Shown here piece after piece: positions 1 to 8,184 of a stretch of DNA of 35,831 nucleotides. The position numbers were made by a program, and so were the translations under genes. How positions within the stretch are numbered: the stretch's first letter is position 1; each line of letters begins with the position of its first letter. The stretch spans positions 1-35,831 of the forward strand of contig JABIQV010000005.1 of NCBI GenBank assembly GCA_018699495.1, given 5' to 3'. Under the pieces are notes generated by a model, which worked only from the letters and a program-made list of their open reading frames with translations, was not told the origin of the DNA and made no database searches. This stretch comes from a bacterium. GTDB taxonomy: Bacteria > Margulisbacteria > Marinamargulisbacteria > JABIPA01.

Positions 1-1517
1 TTTTACATATTTTTTCATCGTTTTTTGTTTTCTTGTTATTTCGACTCTTTAGATTTGGTAAAACAGGTGATTGGTTGAGTCTGATTTACGCTGTTCATCC
101 AATGCATGTTGAATCAGTAACCTATATTTCAGGACGTGGAGATTGTTTGTATTTGTTTTTTTCGTTGTTGTTTCTTTTATCTTATTTTTTAGGGAGATTA
201 AAAAATAAATGGTTTTATAGTGTTGCAATTATTAGTTTTAGTTTTGCGATCCTTTCTAAGGAGAATTCTGTTTTAGTTCCTTTTATCATATTGGCTTACG
301 AATGTTCTAATTGGGTAATTGTAAAATTAAAGAAAAAGAGAAACCCTTCGAGTAAGGGTCAATCTGATGATGACGTATTTGGTGGGAAAGGCTCTATTGG
401 CGAGATGACTATATTAGATAAGCCTGGAATCGTTGTTTTACTTATTTTGGTTTTAGTCTCGGCCATATATGGGATGTTCCGAGTGTATTCAGTCGCTAAT
501 GGGAATTCTGTCATGTTGTCACCAATTGCTGAGTTGAATTTCTATCAAAAATGCTTAACACTTACTTATTCGTTTACTACCTATTTTAAACTTTTATTTT
601 TTCCTTATCCGTTGCATATGGAATACTTGTATGTAGTTAAATCCTTTTTTAATAGTTACGTTTTGATTTGGTTTCCCATTATTGTGTTGATATTTTTAGC
701 TGTTTTAACAAAACTTGCTAAGTTTAGTCTTAATTCAATTCCTTTTATATGCTTTTGCTTGGCTTGGTTTTTTGTAGGCTTATTGCCTACCTTAAGTTTA
801 GTAACTCCGATGGCTTCTACGTTAAGAGAACATTGGATTACGTTTCCTGCGTTGGGATTGTTTTGTTTAATAGCATTGCTTCTTCACAACCTTTTCGACA
901 GGGAAATTTTAAATATTAGAATGTTTAGAAGGAGGGTTTTTAATCGAGAAATAGATTTTCTTACTATTGGTTGTGTCGTATTGATTGCATATTTTTCATT
1001 TTTTACGGTACTTCGAAATAAAGATTGGGAATCAGCAAAACGATTATTTAGCCATGATCTGAAGTATGAACCAAATTCTTTTGTTCTTTGGAATAATCTA
1101 GGCGTTGAATATTATCGGGATTTGCAATTTGAATTAGCAAAAGATGCATTTCAAAAATCAGTAGATACATCACCAAATAAAGCGTATGCAATTGCTCTTA
1201 ATAATTTGGGAGGAGTTAACGAATATTTTGGAAATATAGATGAAGCTATTCATTATTATAAATTGGGAATTAAGCATGGTCTCTATAAATTGTCATACAC
1301 GAATTTGGCATCGATTTATATAAGGCAGGGGCACTATCAATTGGCCATAGATCTTCTTATAGAGGCTGAAACGTCGTTTCCTTATGATTATGAATTAAAC
1401 TATTTAATGAGCTTTTGTTATTTTCAAACTGGAAACTATACTTCTTTTCAGCATTATTTGAGGAGGGTTCCTCCTAACTATAAGAATGTAGGAGACTTAA
1501 TTAAATCGCTTCAGTGA
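1..1517 (+). CDS. GT-C/TMTC-like membrane protein with C-terminal TPRs (5' partial)
   Basis: The frame is open from base 3 to the window edge, so the TTG at 33 in the ORF track is not the start and the N-terminus is missing. The visible part carries HPMHVESVTYISGRGD, a lumenal-loop motif typical of TMTC-like and related GT-C membrane proteins (usual form HPVHxEAVAWISGR). About eight hydrophobic segments follow, up to about residue 335 of the tracked ORF. The C-terminal 150 residues look like tetratricopeptide repeats (WNNLGVEYYRDLQFELAKDAF, ALNNLGGVNEYFGNIDEAI, SYTNLASIYIRQGHYQLAI). Family knowledge suggests an integral membrane glycosyltransferase using a lipid-linked sugar, with TPRs for protein contact. 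The substrate is unknown. It ends 60 bases before pckA, whose promoter overlaps its stop codon, so the two are probably separate units. The membrane-plus-TPR architecture is secure, the enzymatic role is inferred. Confidence 0.75.
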   Translation, partial: LHIFSSFFVFLLFRLFRFGKTGDWLSLIYAVHPMHVESVTYISGRGDCLYLFFSLLFLLSYFLGRLKNKWFYSVAIISFSFAILSKENSVLVPFIILAYECSNWVIVKLKKKRNPSSKGQSDDDVFGGKGSIGEMTILDKPGIVVLLILVLVSAIYGMFRVYSVANGNSVMLSPIAELNFYQKCLTLTYSFTTYFKLLFFPYPLHMEYLYVVKSFFNSYVLIWFPIIVLIFLAVLTKLAKFSLNSIPFICFCLAWFFVGLLPTLSLVTPMASTLREHWITFPALGLFCLIALLLHNLFDREILNIRMFRRRVFNREIDFLTIGCVVLIAYFSFFTVLRNKDWESAKRLFSHDLKYEPNSFVLWNNLGVEYYRDLQFELAKDAFQKSVDTSPNKAYAIALNNLGGVNEYFGNIDEAIHYYKLGIKHGLYKLSYTNLASIYIRQGHYQLAIDLLIEAETSFPYDYELNYLMSFCYFQTGNYTSFQHYLRRVPPNYKNVGDLIKSLQ

Positions 1518-1542
1518 CTACTGCAAAAAACGGTGATATAAT
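1514..1542 (+). promoter_or_regulatory. Probable sigma70-type promoter of pckA
   Basis: A perfect TATAAT lies at 1537-1542, preceded by TG one base away (TGATATAAT, extended -10). A partial -35, GTGACT, lies at 1514-1519 with a 17-base spacer. Transcription would begin near 1549, giving a leader of about 29 bases before the pckA ATG at 1578. The -35 overlaps the stop codon of the upstream gene. This is a motif match only. Confidence 0.55.
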
Positions 1543-1577
1543 AATTAGGTTTGAAAAAAAATTAAGAGGTGCTTTTT

Positions 1578-3212
1578 ATGGCTTTAATCGACACAAATAT
1601 TAACAATAAATCGCTTATTGATAGTTTAGGATTATCAAATAAAAATAAAGTTCATTATAACTTGAGTTATGACGAATTATATAAACACGAAACAGATCCC
1701 AGTTTAGAAGGGTATGAGCGCGGTCAAATAACAGAGCTTGGTGCTATTAATGTAGATACAGGTAAATTTACTGGGCGCTCTGCGAAAGATAAATATATTG
1801 TAAAAGACGCAAGGTCTGAGTCGACCGTTTGGTGGTCTGATGATGGGTCTGATAGTAAAGCTTTATCTCAAAGTTCTTGGGAAACCTTAAAAGGGTTGTC
1901 GATTACTCGGTTAAACCAAGCTGAAAAACTTTATGTTATTGATGGGTTTTGTGGAGCAAATGAAAATACACGAATGAGCGTTAGGCTTGTTACGGAAGTA
2001 GCATGGCAAGCTCACTTTTTTAAGAATATGTTTATTCGTCCTTCTGAGGAAGACTTGAAAAGTTTTACGCCTGATTGGACGATTTATAATGCATGTAAAA
2101 CATCATGTGAAAACTTTAAGGAATTGGGACTTCGTTCTGAAACCTATGTGGCCTTCAATATTACTGAAAAGCAGACGGTGATTGGTAACACGTGGTATGG
2201 AGGAGAGATTAAAAAAGGTATTTTTTCTATTATGAATTACTTTTTACCTTTAAAAGGTATTGGAGCTCTTCATTGTTCAGCTAATATGGCGAAAAATGGT
2301 GAGACAGCTTTGTTTTTTGGATTGTCTGGAACTGGCAAAACAACATTATCAGCGGACCCTAAGCGTATGTTGATAGGGGACGACGAACATGGTTGGGATA
2401 ATGACGGTGTTTTTAATTTTGAAGGTGGTTGTTATGCGAAAACTATTGATTTAACAAAAGAAAAAGAGCCTGATATCTATGATGCAATTCGCAAGGATGC
2501 ATTATTAGAAAATGTTGAAGTTTCTGAATCTGGAGTTTTAGATTTTGAATCAGACAAAAAAACTGAAAATACGCGCGTTTCATATCCTATTTATCATATT
2601 GATAATATTGTTAAGCCTAGTTCAAAAGGAAGTCATCCGAATAAAGTGATCTTTTTAACATGTGATGCCTACGGTGTTCTTCCTCCTGTTTCTAAATTGG
2701 ATAATGAGCAAGCTATGTACCAATACTTAAGTGGATATACTGCGAAAGTAGCGGGGACTGAGTTAGGTGTGACAGAGCCAACCGCTACTTTTTCGGCTTG
2801 TTTTGGACAACCGTTTTTGACGCTTCACCCAACTCAGTATGCTGATATTTTGGGAGAGAAGATGCGTGAACATGGGTCTCAAGCTTATTTAGTTAATACT
2901 GGATGGAGTGGTGGACGTTACGGAGAAGGAAGTCGTATTAAGTTGAAATATACGCGGGCTATTATTGATGCTATTTTGGACGGGTCTATTGAAAACTGTG
3001 AGTCTAAATCCATGCCACTTTTTGGATTTGATATTCCTACTGAAATTGAAGGTGTTGATTCTGCTATATTGGACCCACGTAACACGTGGAAAGATAAAGA
3101 AGATTATGATAAAACGTCTGCCAATCTTGCAGGTCAGTTTGTTAAGAATTTTAAGAAATTTGAAAATAATGATAGAGGAAAGCAACTCTCTAAATCTGGG
3201 CCTGCTTTATAG
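1578..3212 (+). CDS. pckA: Phosphoenolpyruvate carboxykinase (ATP)
   Basis: Converts oxaloacetate plus ATP to phosphoenolpyruvate, CO2 and ADP in the cytoplasm, the entry step of gluconeogenesis (EC 4.1.1.49). The 544-aa length is normal for the ATP-dependent family. Visible signatures are the phosphate-binding loop [16 protein letters not shown], the metal/nucleotide segment [19 protein letters not shown], and the C-terminal [17 protein letters not shown] block. The N-terminal substrate region [11 protein letters not shown] is also present. I use the ATG at 1578 rather than the tracked GTG at 1569, because AGAGGTG lies six bases before that ATG and the GTG is itself part of this ribosome-binding site. 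The gene stands alone, with its own promoter and a hairpin terminator region downstream. Its presence suggests growth on amino acids or organic acids. Identification is secure. Confidence 0.97.
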   Translation: MALIDTNINNKSLIDSLGLSNKNKVHYNLSYDELYKHETDPSLEGYERGQITELGAINVDTGKFTGRSAKDKYIVKDARSESTVWWSDDGSDSKALSQSSWETLKGLSITRLNQAEKLYVIDGFCGANENTRMSVRLVTEVAWQAHFFKNMFIRPSEEDLKSFTPDWTIYNACKTSCENFKELGLRSETYVAFNITEKQTVIGNTWYGGEIKKGIFSIMNYFLPLKGIGALHCSANMAKNGETALFFGLSGTGKTTLSADPKRMLIGDDEHGWDNDGVFNFEGGCYAKTIDLTKEKEPDIYDAIRKDALLENVEVSESGVLDFESDKKTENTRVSYPIYHIDNIVKPSSKGSHPNKVIFLTCDAYGVLPPVSKLDNEQAMYQYLSGYTAKVAGTELGVTEPTATFSACFGQPFLTLHPTQYADILGEKMREHGSQAYLVNTGWSGGRYGEGSRIKLKYTRAIIDAILDGSIENCESKSMPLFGFDIPTEIEGVDSAILDPRNTWKDKEDYDKTSANLAGQFVKNFKKFENNDRGKQLSKSGPAL

Positions 3213-3225
3213 TTAGCCTAATTTA

Positions 3226-3286
3226 AAATGACTGCTTTCAGATTTGTATATCTATACACGGAATAGCAATCTGAAAGTAGTCATTT
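3226..3286 (+). repeat. Long inverted repeat downstream of pckA
   Basis: Arms AAATGACTGCTTTCAGATT-like (3226-3244) and its complement (3268-3286) pair over 19 bp with one G-T wobble, around a 23-base loop. The loop contains a second small inverted repeat, GTATA-TC-TATAC (3246-3257). No T-run follows, so it is not a classic intrinsic terminator. It may stabilise the pckA mRNA 3' end or be a protein-binding cruciform. Confidence 0.6.
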
Positions 3287-3336
3287 CGATTTATGCTGGA
3301 TATAAATTTTTTATTTGTTGTCTATTAAATATAATG

Positions 3337-3362
3337 AAAGCCTGTCATTGAAGACAGGCTTT
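3337..3362 (+). terminator. Bidirectional intrinsic terminator between pckA and the convergent 199-aa gene
   Basis: AAAGCCTGTC (3337-3346), loop ATTGAA, GACAGGCTTT (3353-3362) form a perfect 10-bp stem with a T tract after it on the plus strand and a shorter one on the minus strand. It lies between convergent genes, where a shared terminator is expected. Confidence 0.8.
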
Positions 3363-3435
3363 TGTGGTTTATGGGGATTATACTGTAATACTTTGTTGGC
3401 TTTGATGAATTGGGAATGTGAAATTTAAATTTTTT

Positions 3436-4035
3436 TTACAAGAAGTCAGAATTGAAATGTTTTTTAATGTTTGAAATATAAGATGCAGAAGCGAGTTTGA
3501 ATGTATCTGCGTTATCAATAATTCCTTTGGACTCTAAGAGAGAAAGTACGTTGTTTTTTGGTGCGTTTTCAATTGTGTATGCATCTTCTAAATGTTCGTT
3601 TGATAAGTATCCAGAAACGTGTTGAAGTTCCTCGTAGTCAAACTGTGTTATATCATTGTTATTCCATTCGTCGGTGGAACCATGATCGGTGTGTATAATG
3701 TTATGTATCAATCCACTAGTTTTTTCATAAATAATTGCATTTTTTGATTCCAAGTCGGAACCAACGTTTTTAATTTTTTGGTCTATTTTATTTATTAAAT
3801 TTTCAGATAATATGGAATGGTTTTTTGACCATGCGTTGTCTATAAATGTGTAGGTATTTTTCTCTGTTTCTGTTTCTTCGTAGAATTCAATATAGTCTCT
3901 ATGAATTTTCAGACAATAAAATTTAAGTGTAGGCGTATTTGATTCCTTACAATTTGTAATTACGTAATATCGACTGAATTCTCCATATTTTAAATTGGAA
4001 AATAAAGACAAGGTCAGATTATTAAGATTGAGCAT
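3436..4035 (-). CDS. Hypothetical protein, 199 aa
   Basis: I do not recognise this protein. It is soluble, with no signal peptide or membrane segment, rich in Asn, Glu, Ile and Lys, and contains an acidic, His-containing stretch (HTDHGSTDEWNNNDITQFDYEEL) and a C-terminal helix-like tail (IDNADTFKLASASYISNIKKHF). It starts at ATG 4035 with no clear Shine-Dalgarno sequence. It is the last gene of the minus-strand run that includes metX and metW, but a 71-base gap separates it from its neighbour, so it may be transcribed separately. Its 3' end faces pckA across a terminator. Codon and amino-acid use match its neighbours, which argues for a real gene. Confidence 0.7.
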   Translation of the reverse strand: MLNLNNLTLSLFSNLKYGEFSRYYVITNCKESNTPTLKFYCLKIHRDYIEFYEETETEKNTYTFIDNAWSKNHSILSENLINKIDQKIKNVGSDLESKNAIIYEKTSGLIHNIIHTDHGSTDEWNNNDITQFDYEELQHVSGYLSNEHLEDAYTIENAPKNNVLSLLESKGIIDNADTFKLASASYISNIKKHFNSDFL

Positions 4036-4106
4036 CTACATAGATTGTAGCAAAATATAATTTGAACTCAAAATGGAAAATATATTTTTATTTTTTTAGG
4101 TATGAA

Positions 4107-4754
4107 TTAGAACCCATTTCGTTTCCGAATAAATTCTTTTTCATTTTTGGAGGTGAGAAACCTGTTTGTTGTTTTTTGATTTTTCAGAGTATCTGTTTTT
4201 TTTGTGGAGTAGTTGTGGCCAGGATATATAATTGTTGATTCTGGGAGACGAAGTAGAACATTAAAAAGCGTATTATACATGGCATTTATATTACTACTGG
4301 GTAAGTCACATTGACCACATCCATCTATAAATAGAGCATCTCCGGAAATGAGGTGTGGACGTGAGTAATACGCTATATGGTCGGAAGAATGTCCAGGAGT
4401 CGATAGAACGTTTATGGTTTGATTTCCTAGTTTGATAGTATCGGTGGCGTTTACTTGGATAATGGTAGACGATGAAGGGTAGTCAAATTTTATTTGGCCT
4501 GTTGAGCAATATACTGGACAATTTTTGTAGTTTAAAATTGGTTCTAGGGCATTTGTATGATCGTGATGGCCATGTGTTACTAATATTCCAGATAGATTTA
4601 AATTATATTTCTCAATTGTTCGTGTATATTTCTCAGAATCCCAAGCTGGGTCTACGATCATACAATCATTTGTTTCTTCGCATTGGATGATATATGCAAA
4701 ATTATCCATCGGACCAAGTTCAAATTGGATAATTTTTAATTGTTTAGGTTTCAT
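4107..4754 (-). CDS. Metallo-beta-lactamase-fold hydrolase, glyoxalase II-like
   Basis: Likely a cytoplasmic dinuclear-metal hydrolase of the hydroxyacylglutathione hydrolase/YcbL group, acting on a thioester or related bond. The metal ligands are visible: THGHHDH (HxHxDH) near residue 60, GHSSDH, the bridging Asp in SGDALF and the final His in YPGHNY. At 215 aa it lacks the C-terminal substrate domain of true glyoxalase II (about 250 aa), so the glutathione thioester assignment is not certain. After the bridging Asp the usual GRTD is replaced by GCGQCD, putting two Cys near the metal site. Its start overlaps the metW stop by four bases (ATGA), so it is translationally coupled to metW. It could have a role in sulfur metabolism, but the sequence does not say which. 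Confidence 0.85.
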   Translation of the reverse strand: MKPKQLKIIQFELGPMDNFAYIIQCEETNDCMIVDPAWDSEKYTRTIEKYNLNLSGILVTHGHHDHTNALEPILNYKNCPVYCSTGQIKFDYPSSSTIIQVNATDTIKLGNQTINVLSTPGHSSDHIAYYSRPHLISGDALFIDGCGQCDLPSSNINAMYNTLFNVLLRLPESTIIYPGHNYSTKKTDTLKNQKTTNRFLTSKNEKEFIRKRNGF

Positions 4755-5344
4755 TGTCTTTTTTCAATTACGTACATGCCTTTTTTATAGAATAAATTTG
4801 GGAGAAAAGAATTAGGTATTATACTTGAATCAGGGTTTAATTCCTTTACAATTGAAATATTTAAATTTTCGCAGAGCTTTTTAAATTCAACAACTGTAAC
4901 GACTCTAATATTTGGTGTGTCGTCCCAGCTATAGGGAAGTGTTTTTGTTTTTGGCGTTTGTCCAAATAAAAGTTGGCATCGAATTTTCCAGTATGCAAAA
5001 TTTGGAAACAGGACGATTCCTTGCTTTCCTACTCTTAGCATTTCAGATAAAACTAGTTTGGGATTTTTGACTTGTTGAATGGTTTGGCTAAGGATGACAT
5101 AGTCGTATGCCTTGTCTGCGATGTCAGCTAGGCCTTCGTTTATGTCTGCTTGAAAAACAGAGATACCTTTTTCTATGCATGATAAGATATGTTTGAATTC
5201 GATTTCGATTCCATAGCCTTGGATATTTTTTTTCTTTTTTAACATATTTAGTAAACTTCCTGTGCCACAACCAAGATCTAACACGCGCGAGTTTGGTCTT
5301 ATGTGGTTAGAGATATGTTTAAAATCGTTTGACATTTGATTCAT
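4751..5344 (-). CDS. metW: Methionine biosynthesis protein MetW
   Basis: A 197-aa class I methyltransferase-fold protein found next to metX in many diderm bacteria. It begins with RVLDLGCGTGSLL (SAM-binding motif I), followed by DYVILSQTIQQVKNP and the MetW-specific run GIVLFPNFAYWKIRCQLL with PYSWDDTPNIRVVTV. Family knowledge: MetW works with MetX in homoserine acylation, probably as an activator or partner. No methyl-transfer reaction is established for that role. The start ATG overlaps the metX stop by four bases and the stop overlaps the next gene by four bases, so metX, metW and the hydrolase are coupled. Identification is secure. Confidence 0.95.
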   Translation of the reverse strand: MNQMSNDFKHISNHIRPNSRVLDLGCGTGSLLNMLKKKKNIQGYGIEIEFKHILSCIEKGISVFQADINEGLADIADKAYDYVILSQTIQQVKNPKLVLSEMLRVGKQGIVLFPNFAYWKIRCQLLFGQTPKTKTLPYSWDDTPNIRVVTVVEFKKLCENLNISIVKELNPDSSIIPNSFLPNLFYKKGMYVIEKRQ

Positions 5345-6441
5345 GAGTTTTTTCCAATTTTATTTTGTTCAAGGTAGTTAGACACTATATCTTTAAGATC
5401 TTGGTTTTCTAGTAAAAAGGCGTCATGCCCAAATTTTGAATTCAGTTCGCAATAGGTTACTTCTTTATTCAGTTTAATTAGTGTTTTAACGATTGCTTTA
5501 CTTTGAGCACTTGGATAAAGCCAGTCTGAGTCGATGGCTATGACTAAAAATTTTGCAGATACGGATTCAAAGGCTTTTAAAAGAGAGCCATGCTTTTTTG
5601 AAAGGTCAAAGTAGCTTAGTGCTTTGGTTATATATAAATATGTGTGTGCATCAAATCTGGTTGCAAATTTGTCTCCTTGATATTTTAAGTAACTCTCTAT
5701 TTGAAAATCGGTGTCAAAGTCGTATCCATAGTCAGTCTTTTTTTGTAGGCGTCTGCCAAATTTTTTATTCATAGAGTCAGTCGATACATATGTGATATGT
5801 CCGATCATTCGAGCGATTGGAAGTCCATTCTTTTCGTCTTTTAGTATGGCATGACGTCCTACGGCATCAAATGCAATGGCTTGAGGAGACAGTTGGTGTG
5901 TGGAGGCAATTGGGATACATGACTCTACCATCTCTGGAAATTGAATGGCCCATTCCATTGCTTGCATTCCACCCATTGACCCACCAATAATCATTTTAAG
6001 TTTTTTTATTTCTAACGAGGAAATTAATTCTTTTTGAGCGTTAACCATGTCACTAATGGTAAGAATAGGAAAATCGAGTCCGTAGGGTTTATTTGTTTTT
6101 GGATTAATCGAACTAGGCCCTGTAGATCCCTTACAGCCACCAAGAACGTTACTACAGATTACAAAATATTTGTTTGTATCAATGGCTTTGTTTGGACCGA
6201 TGAGCCAATTCCACCATCCTACGTTTTCGGGATCATCTTTATAGAGTCCTGCAGCATGGGAATCTCCGGATAACGCATGACAAATTAGTATGGTATTTGA
6301 TTTTTTTTCGTTTAATGTTCCATAGGTCTCATACGCAATTTCAATCGGACCCAACGTTTTTCCACATTCTAGGAGTAATGGCTTGTCTTTGGAAAATAGC
6401 GTCATTTTTAGAAGGTGTATTGGAGGTAATTTATTTTTCAT
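5341..6441 (-). CDS. metX: Homoserine O-acyltransferase (MetX)
   Basis: Activates homoserine by acyl transfer from acyl-CoA, usually acetyl-CoA, the committed step of methionine synthesis. The alpha/beta-hydrolase fold is complete in 366 aa. The catalytic triad is Ser155 in GGSMGGMQAMEW, Asp306 in DSDWLYP and His339 in FGHDAF. The oxyanion and substrate segments CHALSGDSHAAG and CSNVLGGCKGSTGPSS are conserved. MetX members can use acetyl- or succinyl-CoA, and I cannot settle which from sequence alone. The start overlaps the preceding hydrolase gene by 11 bases. No metY or other methionine gene is in the window, so the sulfhydrylation step must be encoded elsewhere. Confidence 0.96.
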   Translation of the reverse strand: MKNKLPPIHLLKMTLFSKDKPLLLECGKTLGPIEIAYETYGTLNEKKSNTILICHALSGDSHAAGLYKDDPENVGWWNWLIGPNKAIDTNKYFVICSNVLGGCKGSTGPSSINPKTNKPYGLDFPILTISDMVNAQKELISSLEIKKLKMIIGGSMGGMQAMEWAIQFPEMVESCIPIASTHQLSPQAIAFDAVGRHAILKDEKNGLPIARMIGHITYVSTDSMNKKFGRRLQKKTDYGYDFDTDFQIESYLKYQGDKFATRFDAHTYLYITKALSYFDLSKKHGSLLKAFESVSAKFLVIAIDSDWLYPSAQSKAIVKTLIKLNKEVTYCELNSKFGHDAFLLENQDLKDIVSNYLEQNKIGKNS

Positions 6442-7171
6442 GAAACCATTCCGTTATGTCTTTAATTGTAGGTACAAAATTTGGTGGGTAGGCATGGATA
6501 ATGGTTGAAGATGTTTTTAAATAAGTTCTTATACCATTTTGATCAAGTTGTTTTTTTCCGTAGATTAGTGATTTTTGAGTCAAGTCGTTATTTCCTGTTA
6601 TAAAATAGAAGTTAGATAAATCATAATTGCTATTGTCTATTTCATTTTCGATTCCTTTATTGAAAAAACCAAATATACAAATTATGTTTTTAAATGTTTC
6701 TGGATAGAGAATACCTGTTTCAATTGCAAAGTTTCCACCTCTAGAAAACCCTGCAAGTACACTTTTTGATTCGTCTATTTTATATTTTTTTTTCATTGTA
6801 TTAAAAAGATCAACGAATATTTTACGGTCGTCTATTGGTGTTCTCGTGTAGCCTTGGTTGAAATCACTTCCTTTTGGACAAAGTAGGATTGCATTTAAAT
6901 CGTCTGCTACGGGTTTCCATTTTTCAAATGCAGAATTTGACGTTTGAGCCATTCCATGGAGGGCGATAATTAAGGGATATTTTTTTTCCGGAGAGAAATT
7001 TTTTGGCAAATATTCTATTGCTTCTGCCTTGTTTTCGAAAATTAACGTAGTTTTTTGTTGTGCATTAAGCGGCGTCATTAATAGATAAAATGCGAAAACA
7101 AAAATTAGGTACGGAAATTTAGTTGAGGTATCGAGTGACGTGGCCTTATAGAAGATCCTTAATATGTCCAT
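6431..7171 (-). CDS. Exported alpha/beta-hydrolase (esterase or depolymerase-like)
   Basis: A 246-aa serine hydrolase with a hydrophobic stretch (LIFVFAFYLLMTPLNAQQ) near residues 22-39 that reads as a signal peptide with probable cleavage after NAQ, so it likely acts in the periplasm. The triad is visible: Ser143 in GFSRGG, Asp196 in ITGNNDL, His226 in IIHAYPP. The oxyanion region is LIIALHGMAQTS. It resembles the LpqC/PHB-depolymerase and dienelactone-hydrolase-like group. The substrate is unknown. It overlaps both neighbours (11 and 13 bases), so it is co-translated with metX and the 150-aa membrane protein, though nothing links it to methionine. The N-terminal 20 residues before the hydrophobic core are long for a signal peptide, and the start could be further in. 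Confidence 0.82.
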   Translation of the reverse strand: MDILRIFYKATSLDTSTKFPYLIFVFAFYLLMTPLNAQQKTTLIFENKAEAIEYLPKNFSPEKKYPLIIALHGMAQTSNSAFEKWKPVADDLNAILLCPKGSDFNQGYTRTPIDDRKIFVDLFNTMKKKYKIDESKSVLAGFSRGGNFAIETGILYPETFKNIICIFGFFNKGIENEIDNSNYDLSNFYFITGNNDLTQKSLIYGKKQLDQNGIRTYLKTSSTIIHAYPPNFVPTIKDITEWFHEK

Positions 7172-7611
7172 GTATATTCCCGTTCTTCAGGGTCAAATAT
7201 TAGTAATTTCAATACGTTTGGAGATACGGATGATTGGGAATCTGTTTCAAAAGTGGGTGGTATTGGACTAAAAAAAAGAGTTCCTTTTACGTGGTACTTT
7301 GACTGTTGGTAGGGTTTCCACTTTGTCGGTTTAATAAGGTCTGAGTTAATTATTCCAAAGCTTGTTTCTGATAAATCTTGGTCGATTATTTCCGTGTTTT
7401 CGAATGATTCGATGTCTATTTCAAATTTTATTATATGGGTTGATTTTATTTTTTTTATAGAAGGCGTAATTTCTATTTTTATTTTATTCTGGATTTGTGT
7501 TTTATTTATAAGTGTAGTGAATGGTGTTTTTATTTCAGAAGGGTAAATTACAAACAGTCCTATTGCTACTAGTATGAGAAAAATTACTAGCGACGTTTTT
7601 TTTAAATCCAT
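7159..7611 (-). CDS. Membrane-anchored hypothetical protein, 150 aa
   Basis: Unrecognised. One N-terminal membrane segment (residues about 7-24, SLVIFLILVAIGLFVIYP) is followed by about 125 residues that look beta-rich and would lie in the periplasm (alternating IKIEITPSIKKIKSTHIIKFEID). The layout recalls single-pass proteins with an Ig-like or DsbD-N-like sandwich, but no motif confirms this. It overlaps the redoxin gene by 10 bases at its start and the hydrolase gene by 13 at its end. That packing supports a real gene. With a redoxin and an oxidoreductase upstream, a redox-associated role is possible but only a guess. Confidence 0.72.
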   Translation of the reverse strand: MDLKKTSLVIFLILVAIGLFVIYPSEIKTPFTTLINKTQIQNKIKIEITPSIKKIKSTHIIKFEIDIESFENTEIIDQDLSETSFGIINSDLIKPTKWKPYQQSKYHVKGTLFFSPIPPTFETDSQSSVSPNVLKLLIFDPEEREYTWTY

Positions 7612-8150
7612 TTAATTGAACAACCCAATGAAGGGTATTGTTTTAATGCGATGCTTTCACCTTCAATTAAGTTTAAAGCGGCAATTTTAAAGTCTTGTTG
7701 GTGTACGTTTTTTTCGTCTTTCCAATTGTCATCAAATCGGCCGTGGTAAACAAGATTCATCGTGTCGTCCAATAAAAATATATCTGGTGTACATTGGGCT
7801 TGGTATTGCTTCGCTGTGTTTTGAGATTTATCGATTAAATATGGAAATGGAATCTCCCATTCCTGGACTTTTTCTTTCATTTTTTCAGCTGAATCATCTG
7901 GGTACAAAGGATTAATATTTGAATTTATTGCAACAAAACCAATTCCGTTTTTATAAAGTTCTAAATATGATCGAATAATTCTTGGCCATATTGCTTTTGC
8001 ATACGGGCAGTGATTACAGGTGAAAAATACAGCGAGTCCCTTAGATTGTAGAAGGGCTTTAGATGTAAACATTTTTCCATCGGGGTCATCAAGATTAAAG
8101 TCTGGCATTCGTGTGTTTATTTTAATGTCTATTGATTCTACTAATGCCAT
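7602..8150 (-). CDS. Thioredoxin-fold redoxin (peroxiredoxin-like, PRX_like1 type)
   Basis: A 182-aa AhpC/TSA-like redoxin with a CNHCPYAK active site (FFTCNHCPYAKAIWPRI, CxxC near residue 45), the pattern of the thioredoxin-family group often annotated as redoxin or PRX_like1. It has the conserved YLIDKSQNTAKQYQAQCTPDIFLLD segment with cis-Pro and a third Cys before it. No signal peptide, so cytoplasmic. The role is probably thiol-disulfide exchange or peroxide reduction. Start ATG 8150 has AGGAG eight bases upstream. It lies 34 bases after the ferredoxin-NADP reductase-like gene, a possible electron source. Confidence 0.9.
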   Translation of the reverse strand: MALVESIDIKINTRMPDFNLDDPDGKMFTSKALLQSKGLAVFFTCNHCPYAKAIWPRIIRSYLELYKNGIGFVAINSNINPLYPDDSAEKMKEKVQEWEIPFPYLIDKSQNTAKQYQAQCTPDIFLLDDTMNLVYHGRFDDNWKDEKNVHQQDFKIAALNLIEGESIALKQYPSLGCSIKWI

Positions 8151-8184
8151 TTTCTGAGCTCCTATGTATTCTTTTTTAAAAAAA

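Noticed and set aside
2889-3185. 98-aa minus-strand ORF inside pckA
   Set aside because: Shadow of pckA in another frame; no ribosome-binding site or recognisable motif, while pckA is certain.
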